From Microbacterium maritypicum MF109 (GTDB lineage Bacteria; Actinomycetota; Actinomycetes; Actinomycetales; Microbacteriaceae), in assembly GCF_000455825.1 (NCBI RefSeq), contig NZ_ATAO01000001.1, positions 1-49,123 on the forward strand: 49,123 nucleotides of DNA, written 5' to 3'. Below are positions 29,554 through 37,967 of the stretch, piece by piece. Below the pieces are notes generated by a model. It was not told the origin of the DNA and did no database searches. It worked only from the letters and a program-made list of their open reading frames with translations. Position 1 is the first letter of the stretch. Every line of letters starts with the position of its first letter. The position numbers and the translations under genes are program-made.

Positions 29554-32100
29554 TCAGACGGTGGTCCGCACGGCCTCACGTCGCGACGACACCCCGAGTT
29601 TGCGGTAGATCGCTCGCTGGTGGGTCTTCACTGTGTTGATCGACACCGCCAGCTCCCGCGCGATCTCCTGCAGCGTACGCGCCGTCTGGAGCTGCTGGAA
29701 CACATCACGCTCGCGTTCCGAGAGCGCGTCCACGAGCGACCCGGCCGTATCCGTGGCGAGACACCTGCCGATGAAGTCCTCGAACTGCGTGCCGAAATGC
29801 ACATGCTCTCCCAACAGCTTGCGCACCGCTGTCTCGCGCGGGCCGAAGGGAAGGCGGATGTTCTCCCCCGCCGCGACGGCGACGGCAGCCTCGCACAGTT
29901 CGTGCGCCTGCTCATGGTGCCCGCCATGACGGCGCAGGAGAGCTGCCGTGATGAGCGTCGCCGACTTCACGTACGACACCTCGCTGAATGCCCGCAGGGA
30001 TCGCAGCATCTCCAACGCCGCCGAGTACTCGCCGGACCGGCGGAACACCCCTGCCAGTGCGACGTTGACGACGGGGAGGTCGGGGCAATGGACATACCTG
30101 CGCGCGATCCGCATCGCCCGGTCCTGCCGGCCGACCGCCTCTTCGAGCAGGGCAACCGATGATTCACGGAACGCCGGCCAGGAGATGCCGTGCACCACCT
30201 CCAGCGGGATGTCCTGGATGCCGATCGCCGCGCGACGGCAGGCGGCGACGTCTCCGGTCTCCGCCGCTGCATAGGCGATCATCATGCGCGCCACGCTCGT
30301 GAAGGAGCGATCGGAGCTGCCGTTGGCGATCACCGTCCCGAACTCGCGGATGGCGTCGACGAGGTCACCCGACCAGTAGGAGACGAATCCCGCGGCCGCC
30401 GCGGCGCTGCCGCCGGCGTATGTGCTCCAGGGCAGACCGACGTCCTCCGCTTCGTGCACACGGGTGAGCGACTGCCGGGCCTCGGTGAGGCGACCCGCCC
30501 ACGTCTGCCCGAAGGCGAGGTGTCCCGATGCCCGTTTCGCGAGTTCCCGATCTCCGGAGCCGCGTGCCTCCCTGGCCGCCGCGGAGAAGTACTCGAGCGG
30601 GATCAGGGGATTGCCGCGATGCCGGATCTCGGTCCATCCCAGCAGGTAGTTGAGCGCGGCGCGGTCGCTCAGCTCCGTCGAATCGTCATCGAGCAGCATC
30701 TGCCGCACCGTGGCGCTCGCGCTCGCGACCTCCGCGCGCTCATCGGCGATGAACAGTCGGGCGATCTGGAGCACCACAGGCTCATCGGGTTCGGCCGATC
30801 GCGCGATCGACGCCTCCGCACGCCGGAACAACTCGCGCGCCACGCGATGGTCACCGAGCACATCGCTCGCGCAGGCGCGCACGAGCAGCACCTGGGCGTC
30901 GTCGGGCGTGCGTCGCAGCATCTCGGTCGCGGTGCGCTCGACCTCGTCCGCCCTCGCCCCGACCACGAGCCCGAGCCAGTGCCGAAGAAGGGTCGAGCGC
31001 GCAGCGAGGAAGTCGAACGCCTGGAGCGAATGCGCGATCGACGCCGTCGGATCCGTCGGTTCCAGGGCGGCGGCGGCGCGCCTGTGGCATTCTTTCGCGC
31101 GCGCTGCATCCTGGCCCAGGATCTCGGCGCATCGTCGTGCGAAGGCGGCATGCCATCGATACACGACGCCCTGTGGACTCTCGAACCGGTCGAGGAACAG
31201 ACCGAGCCGTACGCAGGTCTCGAGCAGCGTGACGGTGTCGGGGCGCCCGGTGACAGCGGCGGCGAGTTCGGGGGTGAGTTCTCCGCAGACGCTCGCCTCG
31301 AGCACGAAGTCCGCGACGTCGGGAGGAAGGCTCCCGAGCACATGCTCCCTCACGTAGCTGCCCAGGAAACTCGAGGCGCTCTGCGCCTGCGCGTCGGGTC
31401 TTGCTCCGCCGATCATCATCAGTCTGACGGCGATCGGCCACCCCTGAGTCTCGTCGAGGATCGTCTCGGGTTCGAGGTGGGCCGCGTCCCCGTCGAGCAG
31501 CAGTCGAACCTCCTCTCCCGTGAAGCTGAGGGTGTCGACGCCGACGAAGGCCTCCGGGTGCATCAGCCGATGACGGGAGAGCGTCAGCTCGAGCAGGGTC
31601 GTCCCTACCAGGACGACGTGCAGACTCTCCGGCGCCTGCTCGGCGAGCATGCCGAGAAGTCCCCTGCGCCATTCCTCGCCCGCGCGCTGCGCATCGTCGA
31701 CGATCAGGTGCATACGCTCGTCCGAATTTCCCAACGCCCGGCAGATCTCCTGGTACGCCCTGTCCGGATCCTCCAGATCACGGTCGAGATCGAGAGGACG
31801 GCCGGAACGCTCGGCGCCGGTGAGCAGCGCGTTCACGACCCCCTGAGTCAACCGGGACGGGTCGGAGTCGAACGTGTGGAGTCCGAGCCACGCGACCCGA
31901 TCGACACCCGAGGCCCAATCGGCGACCGCGGTCGTCTTCCCGAATCCGCTCGGGGCGCTGATCACCGTCAACTGCGCGTTCACGACGGCCGCCCCTATCG
32001 CTGCGCTCACCCGATCACGACGGATCGCGCCGGGCTGGGGAGCCGGTGGCCGGAATCGCACCGTGGGTCCCGGCCTCGTCGAGCGTACGGGGTGCGACAT
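29554..32100 (-). CDS. LuxR-family LAL (MalT-like) regulator
   Basis: An 848-residue ATP-dependent transcription activator of the STAND/LAL type. The Walker A is SAPSGFGKTT (48-57), with a Walker B-like HLIVDDAQ about 100 residues later. A long helical TPR-like middle (about 330-770) would sense a ligand or partner. The C-terminal HTH is LSERERDVFQQLQ...ELAVSINTVKTHQRAIYRKLGV. I chose ATG 32100, 7 nt after TAGCTT (leaderless). An ATG 14 codons upstream has no such box or ribosome site. It sits amid stress and transport genes, which are its likely regulon. A dyad near its own -35 suggests autoregulation. Confidence 0.9.
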   Translation of the reverse strand: MSHPVRSTRPGPTVRFRPPAPQPGAIRRDRVSAAIGAAVVNAQLTVISAPSGFGKTTAVADWASGVDRVAWLGLHTFDSDPSRLTQGVVNALLTGAERSGRPLDLDRDLEDPDRAYQEICRALGNSDERMHLIVDDAQRAGEEWRRGLLGMLAEQAPESLHVVLVGTTLLELTLSRHRLMHPEAFVGVDTLSFTGEEVRLLLDGDAAHLEPETILDETQGWPIAVRLMMIGGARPDAQAQSASSFLGSYVREHVLGSLPPDVADFVLEASVCGELTPELAAAVTGRPDTVTLLETCVRLGLFLDRFESPQGVVYRWHAAFARRCAEILGQDAARAKECHRRAAAALEPTDPTASIAHSLQAFDFLAARSTLLRHWLGLVVGARADEVERTATEMLRRTPDDAQVLLVRACASDVLGDHRVARELFRRAEASIARSAEPDEPVVLQIARLFIADERAEVASASATVRQMLLDDDSTELSDRAALNYLLGWTEIRHRGNPLIPLEYFSAAAREARGSGDRELAKRASGHLAFGQTWAGRLTEARQSLTRVHEAEDVGLPWSTYAGGSAAAAAGFVSYWSGDLVDAIREFGTVIANGSSDRSFTSVARMMIAYAAAETGDVAACRRAAIGIQDIPLEVVHGISWPAFRESSVALLEEAVGRQDRAMRIARRYVHCPDLPVVNVALAGVFRRSGEYSAALEMLRSLRAFSEVSYVKSATLITAALLRRHGGHHEQAHELCEAAVAVAAGENIRLPFGPRETAVRKLLGEHVHFGTQFEDFIGRCLATDTAGSLVDALSERERDVFQQLQTARTLQEIARELAVSINTVKTHQRAIYRKLGVSSRREAVRTTV

Positions 32101-32107
32101 GGCACCA

Positions 32108-32144
32108 AAGCTAGTGGCGTGCCGGATACCCCTCAAGGGCATCC
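32108..32144 (-). promoter_or_regulatory. LAL promoter with operator-like dyad
   Basis: Minus-strand TAGCTT (plus 32108-32113) is the leaderless -10. Centred near the -35 is GGATACCC-N5-GGGCATCC (32124-32144), 8-bp arms with one mismatch. A repressor or autoregulating LAL dimer could bind there. CCGGGTGATC follows at 32147-32156. Confidence 0.45.
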
Positions 32145-32156
32145 TCCGGGTGATCT

Positions 32157-33263
32157 TTAGTCGCCCGTCCTCGCTCCCTCGTCTCGTTTGAGGGCATCAG
32201 CGGTGCGGATGAAGAGGATGATCCAGGTGAACACGACGGTCCCGGCCACCAGTTCCACGGCAGTGAGCGTGTAGTAGCCGACGGCGAAGAACACCGCCAG
32301 AACCACGATCAGGAGAGTGAAGACGTAACCCAGCAGCAGGAAGGTGCGCGAGACTCCGGGCACCCACCAGCGCATCGCGACGACGAGCACGGCGAACGCG
32401 ACGACCATTCCCGACGCCACCGCGGTGTGGAGCGCGAAGTGCTCATCGACGGGGAACACGCCGACCATGCCGAGGAAGAGCCCGACGATGATGAGGCAGG
32501 TCCGCACCGAGGTCACTCCGCGCGGGTGCGGGGTGGGGATGCCCCTCGTCGCGTAGCGGGCGAGCGTGGTCACGAGGATCCCGGCGACGATCAGAGTGAG
32601 GTTGAACGCCCGCGCCGAGAGGTCGTCGGTCATGCCGAGCGCGCTGAGGTTCTCCTTCCACCACTGCGGGTCGCTCGCCGTCAGCATGCTCGCCAGGATC
32701 CCGAGGACCAGGAACACCGCGAGGACCGTCGCCAGCAGCTGCAGGTCCAGATGGGTCGCGGAGTAGTAGGTCACGTAGGCGGTGAGCCCGCTCGCGGCGC
32801 CGGCGAGCATCAGGACCGGCACGGGGTAGACGACGGCTCCGATCAGACCCGCTTCGATGATCGTCGCAGCGAGCGTCCACCCGAGCAGGGCGATGATGGC
32901 GTGCGCGAAGGCGAAGGCCGCGATGTCGATGATGTCGAGCACCCCGAGCCGCCTGTGCCTCTCGGGATCGGCGGCGATGACGCGACCCAGCACGAAGACG
33001 ACGACCGCAGTGACCGCGGATGCCAGTGCCGCGAACTGCCCGAGCGAGTCGGGGCCGGAGATGGGCGCCGACCGCAGACGGAACACCACGAGGGCCACGA
33101 GCGCTGCGACGACGAAGGCGAAGATCGAGATCTGGAGACCGATGGCTTCCCGCGCCCGTTCGCGGGTCGCGCCGTGCGAGCGGGCTGCCGTGAGGAGATC
33201 CGGCGATGGGGGCGTCGTCGACATGCCCTCAGTCTCCGGCGCTGCGGAAGCGCGGACGAACAT
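32157..33263 (-). CDS. DUF998-type multi-helix membrane protein
   Basis: A 368-residue polytopic protein with about nine hydrophobic segments from residue 44 on and a polar N-terminal tail. Segments such as GVFPVDEHFALHTAVASGMVVAF resemble the DUF998 family of uncharacterised membrane proteins. Function is unknown. The start is uncertain: ATG 33263 has GAGGA 6 nt upstream, while ATG 33224 has GGAG 9 nt upstream. I used the longer form. Its promoter region is shared with the divergent MscS gene and includes the gapped motif found near the DUF6325 genes. The LAL regulator lies just downstream on the same strand. Confidence 0.75.
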   Translation of the reverse strand: MFVRASAAPETEGMSTTPPSPDLLTAARSHGATRERAREAIGLQISIFAFVVAALVALVVFRLRSAPISGPDSLGQFAALASAVTAVVVFVLGRVIAADPERHRRLGVLDIIDIAAFAFAHAIIALLGWTLAATIIEAGLIGAVVYPVPVLMLAGAASGLTAYVTYYSATHLDLQLLATVLAVFLVLGILASMLTASDPQWWKENLSALGMTDDLSARAFNLTLIVAGILVTTLARYATRGIPTPHPRGVTSVRTCLIIVGLFLGMVGVFPVDEHFALHTAVASGMVVAFAVLVVAMRWWVPGVSRTFLLLGYVFTLLIVVLAVFFAVGYYTLTAVELVAGTVVFTWIILFIRTADALKRDEGARTGD

Positions 33264-33305
33264 CGTTCATCCTCAACGGGCGATACCGCCCAGCCGTGCT
33301 CCGCG

Positions 33306-33325
33306 CTCACCCGCTCCGGATGAGA
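33306..33325 (+). promoter_or_regulatory. Gapped motif CTCACCC-N5-GGATGAGA (copy 2)
   Basis: CTCACCC (33306-33312), five bases, GGATGAGA (33318-33325), identical in fixed bases and spacing to 28556-28575. A partial inverted form TTCATCC-N5-GGGCGA lies at 33266-33283 in the same divergent gap, and a GGGCG-ATAC-CGCCC dyad lies next to it. Confidence 0.5.
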
Positions 33326-33404
33326 GCGATCGTCCGCGGCGAGCGCGCGCGCCGCATCCTGGTCGGATGATGCGCTGGAGCCCCCGATCGAGTGGTCGGC
33401 GAAC

Positions 33405-34238
33405 GTGACGCTGGACGCGCTGTTCCCCGATGGACTCTCGCCGTGGCAGATCGTGCTGGCGGTGCTGTCCATCCTCATCGGTTGGCTGCTCTCCCGCTTC
33501 GCCCGGAAAGGCGTGCTCAAGCTGACGACACGGACGCCGGGCATCTCCGACTCGGTCGCGCAGTTGGCGGCACGCTTCACCCAGTACGCCCTGCTCCTGG
33601 TGGGCATCGGCGTCGGGCTGGCGTTCCTCGGGGCGAACGTGCAGCCGCTCCTGGCCATGACGGCCATCGCCGTGGTCGTCCTGATCCTCGTGCTCCGCGG
33701 CGTCGCCGACAATTTCGCGGCCGGGGTGCTCATCCAATCCCGCCAGTCCGTGAAGATCGGGGAGGAGATCGAGATCGACGGCCCCGACGGGCCGATCCGC
33801 GGCGTCGTCCAGGAGCTCAACGGACGCGCGGTGCTCCTGGCGACGGTCGACGGCAGGACGGTGCATGTGCCGAACGCCACGCTCCTCACCGGAGTTCTGG
33901 TGAACGACTCCCGTCACGGCGCGCGTCGCAGCGCGGTGGACATCCGGGTCGCGAGAGAAGACGGGATCGTCGTGGATGACATCATCGCGATCATCTCCCG
34001 TGCCGCCGGCGAGGTCGAGGGCGTTCATGCCCGTGAGCATCCCGGCGTGTCGTTCGCCTCGATCTCTCCGACACGATGGATGCTCACCCTTCGGATCTGG
34101 CACCACCCGCTGCACGGATCGGCCGTGATGTCGGCGACGGTCCGCGGTGTGGCCGAGGCGCTGGAATCCGCCGGGGTGAGAGCGGTCGTCACCCCCCGGC
34201 AAGGCCCGGCACCGCTGGTCGCACCGGAGCCGTTCTGA
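33405..34238 (+). CDS. MscS-family mechanosensitive channel
   Basis: A 277-residue small-conductance channel protein releasing solutes on osmotic downshock. Three helices are visible at about 13-32, 55-78 and 82-107. The pore helix TM3 reads LRGVADNFAAGVLIQSRQSVKIGEEIEIDG, the usual MscS junction to the beta domain. A cytoplasmic part with VHVPNATLLTGVLVND follows. The length is close to E. coli MscS (286). The GTG at 33405 has no clear ribosome binding site. The frame is open upstream (EPPIEWSANV...), so a non-standard or earlier start is possible. The AI-2E-family gene follows after 22 bp. Confidence 0.88.
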   Translation: MTLDALFPDGLSPWQIVLAVLSILIGWLLSRFARKGVLKLTTRTPGISDSVAQLAARFTQYALLLVGIGVGLAFLGANVQPLLAMTAIAVVVLILVLRGVADNFAAGVLIQSRQSVKIGEEIEIDGPDGPIRGVVQELNGRAVLLATVDGRTVHVPNATLLTGVLVNDSRHGARRSAVDIRVAREDGIVVDDIIAIISRAAGEVEGVHAREHPGVSFASISPTRWMLTLRIWHHPLHGSAVMSATVRGVAEALESAGVRAVVTPRQGPAPLVAPEPF

Positions 34239-34248
34239 GCTCGTCGAC

Positions 34249-34260
34249 TACGCTGTCCGC
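34249..34260 (+). promoter_or_regulatory. Leaderless -10 box for the AI-2E-family gene
   Basis: TACGCT (34249-34254) ends 6 nt before GTG 34261, so the gene can be started independently of the MscS transcript. No -35 is evident. Confidence 0.4.
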
Positions 34261-35403
34261 GTGACCACCTCGCCTGCGCCGGAGCGCGCCCCCGACCGGA
34301 TGCTCTCCCCCAGTCTGCGGGTGCTGCTCATGCTCGCGGCCAGCGCGGTGGCTCTGGCCGGCGTCTACTTCGCCCGTGACCTCTTCGGGCCCATCGCGCT
34401 GGCGATCGTGATCGTGGTCATCTGCGAGCCCCTCCGTCGCCCTCTCGATCGACGCGGTTGGCCGCAGTGGGCGAGCACGACCGCGGTCATCGCAGTCGCG
34501 TATCTGATCCTCCTGATCATGGGAGCCTTGCTCTGGCTCGCAGGTACGCAGTTCGCCCGTCTGATCGGCGACCTGGTGTCGGAAGGCGGTCTGGCAACGA
34601 CCGTCGACGACCTCGTGGCGTGGCTGCAGTCCCTCGGCCTGGACGAGGAGGCCTCGGACGCCGCAGCCTCGGTCCTCGACCCCACCACGCTGCTCGGGCT
34701 CGCACGGAGCATAGGGGGAACCGTGGTCAGCGTCGCGACGGCCCTGTTCTTCGTGTGCGCCTACATCATCTTCATGGCGGTGGATGCCGCGCGTTACCGC
34801 CAGGCGCCCGCGATCTTCGGCGCGACCAAGGGCGCGGTGATCGCACGGATCTCGCGTCTCAACACCGGCGTGCGCCGTTACTACATCGTCAACGCGAGCT
34901 TCGGCGCGATCGTCGCGATCATCGACGGTCTCGCGCTGTGGTGGATGGGCGTTCCGGCTCCGGTCGTCTGGGCGATCCTGGCGTTCGTGACGAACTTCAT
35001 CCCGAACATCGGCTTCGTCCTCGGCCTCGTCCCTCCGGCGATCCTGGCGTTCGTCGTCGGTGGCTGGCCGCTGCTGCTCGGAGTGGTCGCGGTCTACTGC
35101 ATCGTCAACGTGGTCCTCCAGGTGCTCGTCCAGCCGAAGTTCGTCAGCGATGCGGTCGATCTCAGTCTGACGCTCAGCTTCTTCTCGGTGATCTTCTGGA
35201 CCTTCATCATCGGTCCCCTCGGGGCGATCCTGTCGATCCCGCTCACCCTGCTGGCGCGGACGCTCGTCTTCGAGGGCGATCCCGAAGCGACCTGGCTGCG
35301 CTGGCTCTCCGGAGACCGCACCGCGGTTCCCGCGGCGCCGGAGCCGGAGCCGGTCGAGCCAGCGCGACGACGTCGCCGACGTCGTGCGCCTCGTCGCCGC
35401 TGA
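34261..35403 (+). CDS. AI-2E family transporter
   Basis: A 380-residue membrane protein of the AI-2E (PerM/YhhQ-like exporter) family with about eight helices. Landmarks are LARDLFGPIALAIVIVVICEPLRR-like TM1-2, the extracytoplasmic helical domain (about 95-150), YYIVNASFGAIVAIIDGLALW, and FIPNIGFVLGLVPPAIL near the end. Some relatives export autoinducer-2, others act as Na+/H+ antiporters or have unknown substrates, so the substrate is open. The C-terminus is a Pro/Glu then Arg-rich tail (RRRRRRRAPRRR) that may contact lipids or nucleic acid. Confidence 0.9.
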   Translation: MTTSPAPERAPDRMLSPSLRVLLMLAASAVALAGVYFARDLFGPIALAIVIVVICEPLRRPLDRRGWPQWASTTAVIAVAYLILLIMGALLWLAGTQFARLIGDLVSEGGLATTVDDLVAWLQSLGLDEEASDAAASVLDPTTLLGLARSIGGTVVSVATALFFVCAYIIFMAVDAARYRQAPAIFGATKGAVIARISRLNTGVRRYYIVNASFGAIVAIIDGLALWWMGVPAPVVWAILAFVTNFIPNIGFVLGLVPPAILAFVVGGWPLLLGVVAVYCIVNVVLQVLVQPKFVSDAVDLSLTLSFFSVIFWTFIIGPLGAILSIPLTLLARTLVFEGDPEATWLRWLSGDRTAVPAAPEPEPVEPARRRRRRRAPRRR

Positions 35404-35461
35404 CGTCTCCGCACCTGCCTCTTCCCCACTGCTGCGCCCGCACGACCTCGCTGTGCCCGCA

Positions 35462-35524
35462 CCTCCCCCGTAAATCACCAGGGGTGAGGTTGCCGTCGAG
35501 ACGTGGTCCCGAGAACGTTCCCGG
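35462..35524 (+). promoter_or_regulatory. Dyads upstream of the first SulP gene
   Basis: In the 174-bp gap 35404-35577, CCTCCCCC (35462-35469) pairs with GGGGTGAGG (35481-35489) with one bulge, and a near-palindrome CCGAGAACGTTCCCGG with core GAACGTTC lies at 35509-35524. Either could be an operator for the SulP operon. No clear -10/-35 pair is seen. Confidence 0.3.
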
Positions 35525-35577
35525 TGGGATCGTGGAGGCGGGAGCGCTCGACGGGGGCGCCGGCGGATGGAGGCGAT

Positions 35578-37251
35578 GTGCAACGTCCACTCGCGGGATT
35601 GACCAGGCGCAACTTCGTCACGGAGCTCACCGCCGGGGTCACCCTGCTCGCCATCGCGATCCCGTTGAACATCGGCTACGCCCAGATCGCCGGCCTCCCG
35701 CCCACCGCCGGCCTCTACGCCCTGATCGTTCCGACCATCGTGTACGCGCTGATCGTCTCCTCCCGACAGCTGGTCGCGTCACCGGACGCGGCAGCCGCCG
35801 CGCTCGTCGCGTCCTCGATCGGCGGCCTCGCCGCCGCCGGCAGTGCCGACTACGCCACTCTCGCGCTGGCCCAGGCGATCATCTGCGGCGTCATGTTCGT
35901 GCTCCTCGCGATCTTCAAACTGGGCTTCCTCGCGAACTTCCTCTCCAAGCCGATTCTCGTGGGCTTCGTCGGCGGGCTGGCGCTCGACATCATGGTCAGC
36001 CAGGTGGCGAAGATGCTCGGCGTCAAGATCGACTCCGGCAAGGACTTCATCGGGAAACTGGTCGACCTCGTCGGAGGGTTCACCACGGTCAACGGCTGGG
36101 CCGTCCTGATCTCCGTGTGCGCCGTCGCCGTGCTGCTGCTGGGGCGCAGATTTCTCCGCGCCGTCCCCTGGGCACTGATCGTCCTGGTGGCGACCACGCT
36201 CGTCGTCGTCGTAACCGGACTCGATCAGCAGGGCGTCGACGTCCTCGGCGAGGTTCCGGCAGGACCGCCCGTGCTCACGTGGCCGATGATCGACTGGTCG
36301 CTCTGGCTCATGCTGATTCCGTCCGCGATCGCCTTGACCCTGGTCACGACGGCCGAGGGCCTGCTGGTGTCGCGGTCATACTCCGAGAAACACGGCTACC
36401 CGTTCCACGCGAACCGGGATCTCCTCGCATTCGGCGCGTCGAACATCGTCGCCGGCGCGCAGGGCAGCTTCGCCGTCGGCTCGTCGACCTCCCGCACTGC
36501 GGCGATGGATCAAGCGGGTTCGCGTACGCAGTTCCCCGCGTTGATCCTCGCCGCGGGCACCCTGCTGCTGCTCCTGTTCGGCACGGCACTCCTGGCCGAC
36601 ATCCCGTCGCCCGCCATCGGCGCGATCGTCGGCGTCGCGATCATCCCGCTGCTCGGCATCCGCGACTTCATCGACCTGTGGCGCAAGGACCGGTTCGAGT
36701 TCCTCATCGGCGCGACCTGCTTCCTCGTCACGCTTCTGATCGGCTCGATCCCGGGCATCATGGTGGCGTTCGTGCTCGCGCTCATCAACATCGCCAAACG
36801 CGCGTCGAATCCCGCGATCGACGTGCTCGAATCCAGCGGAGACCCCGGCGAGTCGCTGCTCGAAGACGCTCCGGCCGGAAACGTCACGGCACCGGGAGTG
36901 ATCGTCATCCGGCTGGCCGCTCCGCTGTTCTTCGCCAACGGTGCCGTGTTCTCGAGCGCCGTGAAAGACGCCATCTCGTCTGCTGGCCACGGCCGTGTCC
37001 AACACCTCGTCGTCGATATGGAAGCCGTCACCGATGTGGACGTGACCGGCGCGGAATCGTTCGTCGCCCTCAAGCACTGGCTCGCCGGCCAGTCGGTCTC
37101 CCTCGCTTTCAGTCGAGTGCGGCCGAACACACTGCACCGCCTGACCGAGCTCGGACTCCTCGAGGCGGAAGACGTCTACGCCACCAACCGCGAAGCGATC
37201 ACGAATCTGGCTCCGTCGACGACGGGGTCGACTCCAGAGAAAGGTCACTGA
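35578..37251 (+). CDS. SulP family anion permease with STAS domain
   Basis: A 557-residue inorganic-anion transporter (sulfate, bicarbonate or similar). The membrane part has the SulP opening LTAGVTLLAIAIPLNIGYAQIAGLPPTAGLYALIVP, and the substrate-binding region LLVSRSYSEKHGYPFHANRDLLAFGASNI. A C-terminal STAS domain (about 410-520) includes VDMEAVTDVDVTGAESF. GTG 35578 has GGAGG 4 nt upstream, a little close; the frame is open to GTG 35503, but those 25 residues are not SulP-like. The GAP-family gene overlaps its stop (TGATG). The substrate cannot be read from sequence. Confidence 0.88.
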   Translation: MQRPLAGLTRRNFVTELTAGVTLLAIAIPLNIGYAQIAGLPPTAGLYALIVPTIVYALIVSSRQLVASPDAAAAALVASSIGGLAAAGSADYATLALAQAIICGVMFVLLAIFKLGFLANFLSKPILVGFVGGLALDIMVSQVAKMLGVKIDSGKDFIGKLVDLVGGFTTVNGWAVLISVCAVAVLLLGRRFLRAVPWALIVLVATTLVVVVTGLDQQGVDVLGEVPAGPPVLTWPMIDWSLWLMLIPSAIALTLVTTAEGLLVSRSYSEKHGYPFHANRDLLAFGASNIVAGAQGSFAVGSSTSRTAAMDQAGSRTQFPALILAAGTLLLLLFGTALLADIPSPAIGAIVGVAIIPLLGIRDFIDLWRKDRFEFLIGATCFLVTLLIGSIPGIMVAFVLALINIAKRASNPAIDVLESSGDPGESLLEDAPAGNVTAPGVIVIRLAAPLFFANGAVFSSAVKDAISSAGHGRVQHLVVDMEAVTDVDVTGAESFVALKHWLAGQSVSLAFSRVRPNTLHRLTELGLLEAEDVYATNREAITNLAPSTTGSTPEKGH

Positions 37252-37922
37252 TGGGAACCGTCATCGGAGAGATCCTCCCCCTCGCGCTCGGGGTCGCGAT
37301 CAGCCCGATCCCGATCATCGCGGCGATCCTCATGCTGCTCTCGCCCAAGGCGCGCATCACCAGTGTCGGCTTCCTCCTCGGGTGGGTGATCGGGATCGTC
37401 GTCGCCGTCACCGTGTTCACTCTCCTGTCGTCGATCCTGCCGGCGGACGACCCTGATGCCTCACGGCCGATCCGTGGTGTGGTGCAGCTCGTCCTGGGGC
37501 TGCTGCTCTTCCTCCTCGCCTTCGGACAATGGCGCAAGCGCCCCAAGCCCGGCGAGGACGCGGCGCTGCCGAAGTGGATGAAGGCCATCGACACGGTCAC
37601 CTTCCCCGTGGCGTTCGGCCTCGGATTCCTCCTGTCCGCCGTGAACCCCAAGAACCTGATCATGGCCGCCGGCGCGGGCACCGACATCGGGGGCGCGTCC
37701 CTTCCGGTCGGGTCCGCCGTCGTGGTCGTCGTCATCTACACGCTCATCGCCTCATCGACGGTGCTGATCCCTGTCGTCGGCTATCTCATCGCAGCCGACC
37801 GTCTCCGCGCGCCTTTGGACGCCCTGCGCGGGTGGCTGGCGGCGGAGAACGCCGTCATCATGGCCGTCCTGCTGCTGGTGATCGGCGTGTCGATGATCGG
37901 CAAGGGAATCGGCAGTTTCTAG
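37251..37922 (+). CDS. GAP-family six-helix membrane protein
   Basis: A 223-residue member of the GAP/Sap (SfLAP-like) family of small membrane proteins of the LysE-type transporter fold. Motifs are ALGVAISPIPIIAAILMLLSPKAR near the start and SAVNPKNLIMAAGAG in the middle, each following the paired half-structure of such transporters. Relatives include mycobacterial proteins linked to sulfo- and peptidoglycolipid export, but most are uncharacterised. The ATG overlaps the SulP stop (TGATG), with GAGAAAGG upstream. A second family member follows, so both may form a heteromer. Confidence 0.85.
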   Translation: MGTVIGEILPLALGVAISPIPIIAAILMLLSPKARITSVGFLLGWVIGIVVAVTVFTLLSSILPADDPDASRPIRGVVQLVLGLLLFLLAFGQWRKRPKPGEDAALPKWMKAIDTVTFPVAFGLGFLLSAVNPKNLIMAAGAGTDIGGASLPVGSAVVVVVIYTLIASSTVLIPVVGYLIAADRLRAPLDALRGWLAAENAVIMAVLLLVIGVSMIGKGIGSF

Positions 37923-37932
37923 AACCGGGATC

Positions 37933-37949
37933 GGCCGGGGCGCCCGGCC
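37933..37949 (+). promoter_or_regulatory. Hairpin between the two GAP-family genes
   Basis: GGCCGGG-GCG-CCCGGCC, a 7-bp perfect stem with a triloop, 10 bp after the first GAP stop and about 18 bp before the second start. It may tune relative expression of the two genes. Confidence 0.45.
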
Positions 37950-37967
37950 CGCAGAAGGGACACGCAC

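Noticed and set aside
34458..37250. Very long open frame upstream of the first GAP gene
   Set aside because: It is the third-position shadow of the AI-2E and SulP genes in GC-rich DNA; composition is Arg/Pro/Gly-rich with no domain.
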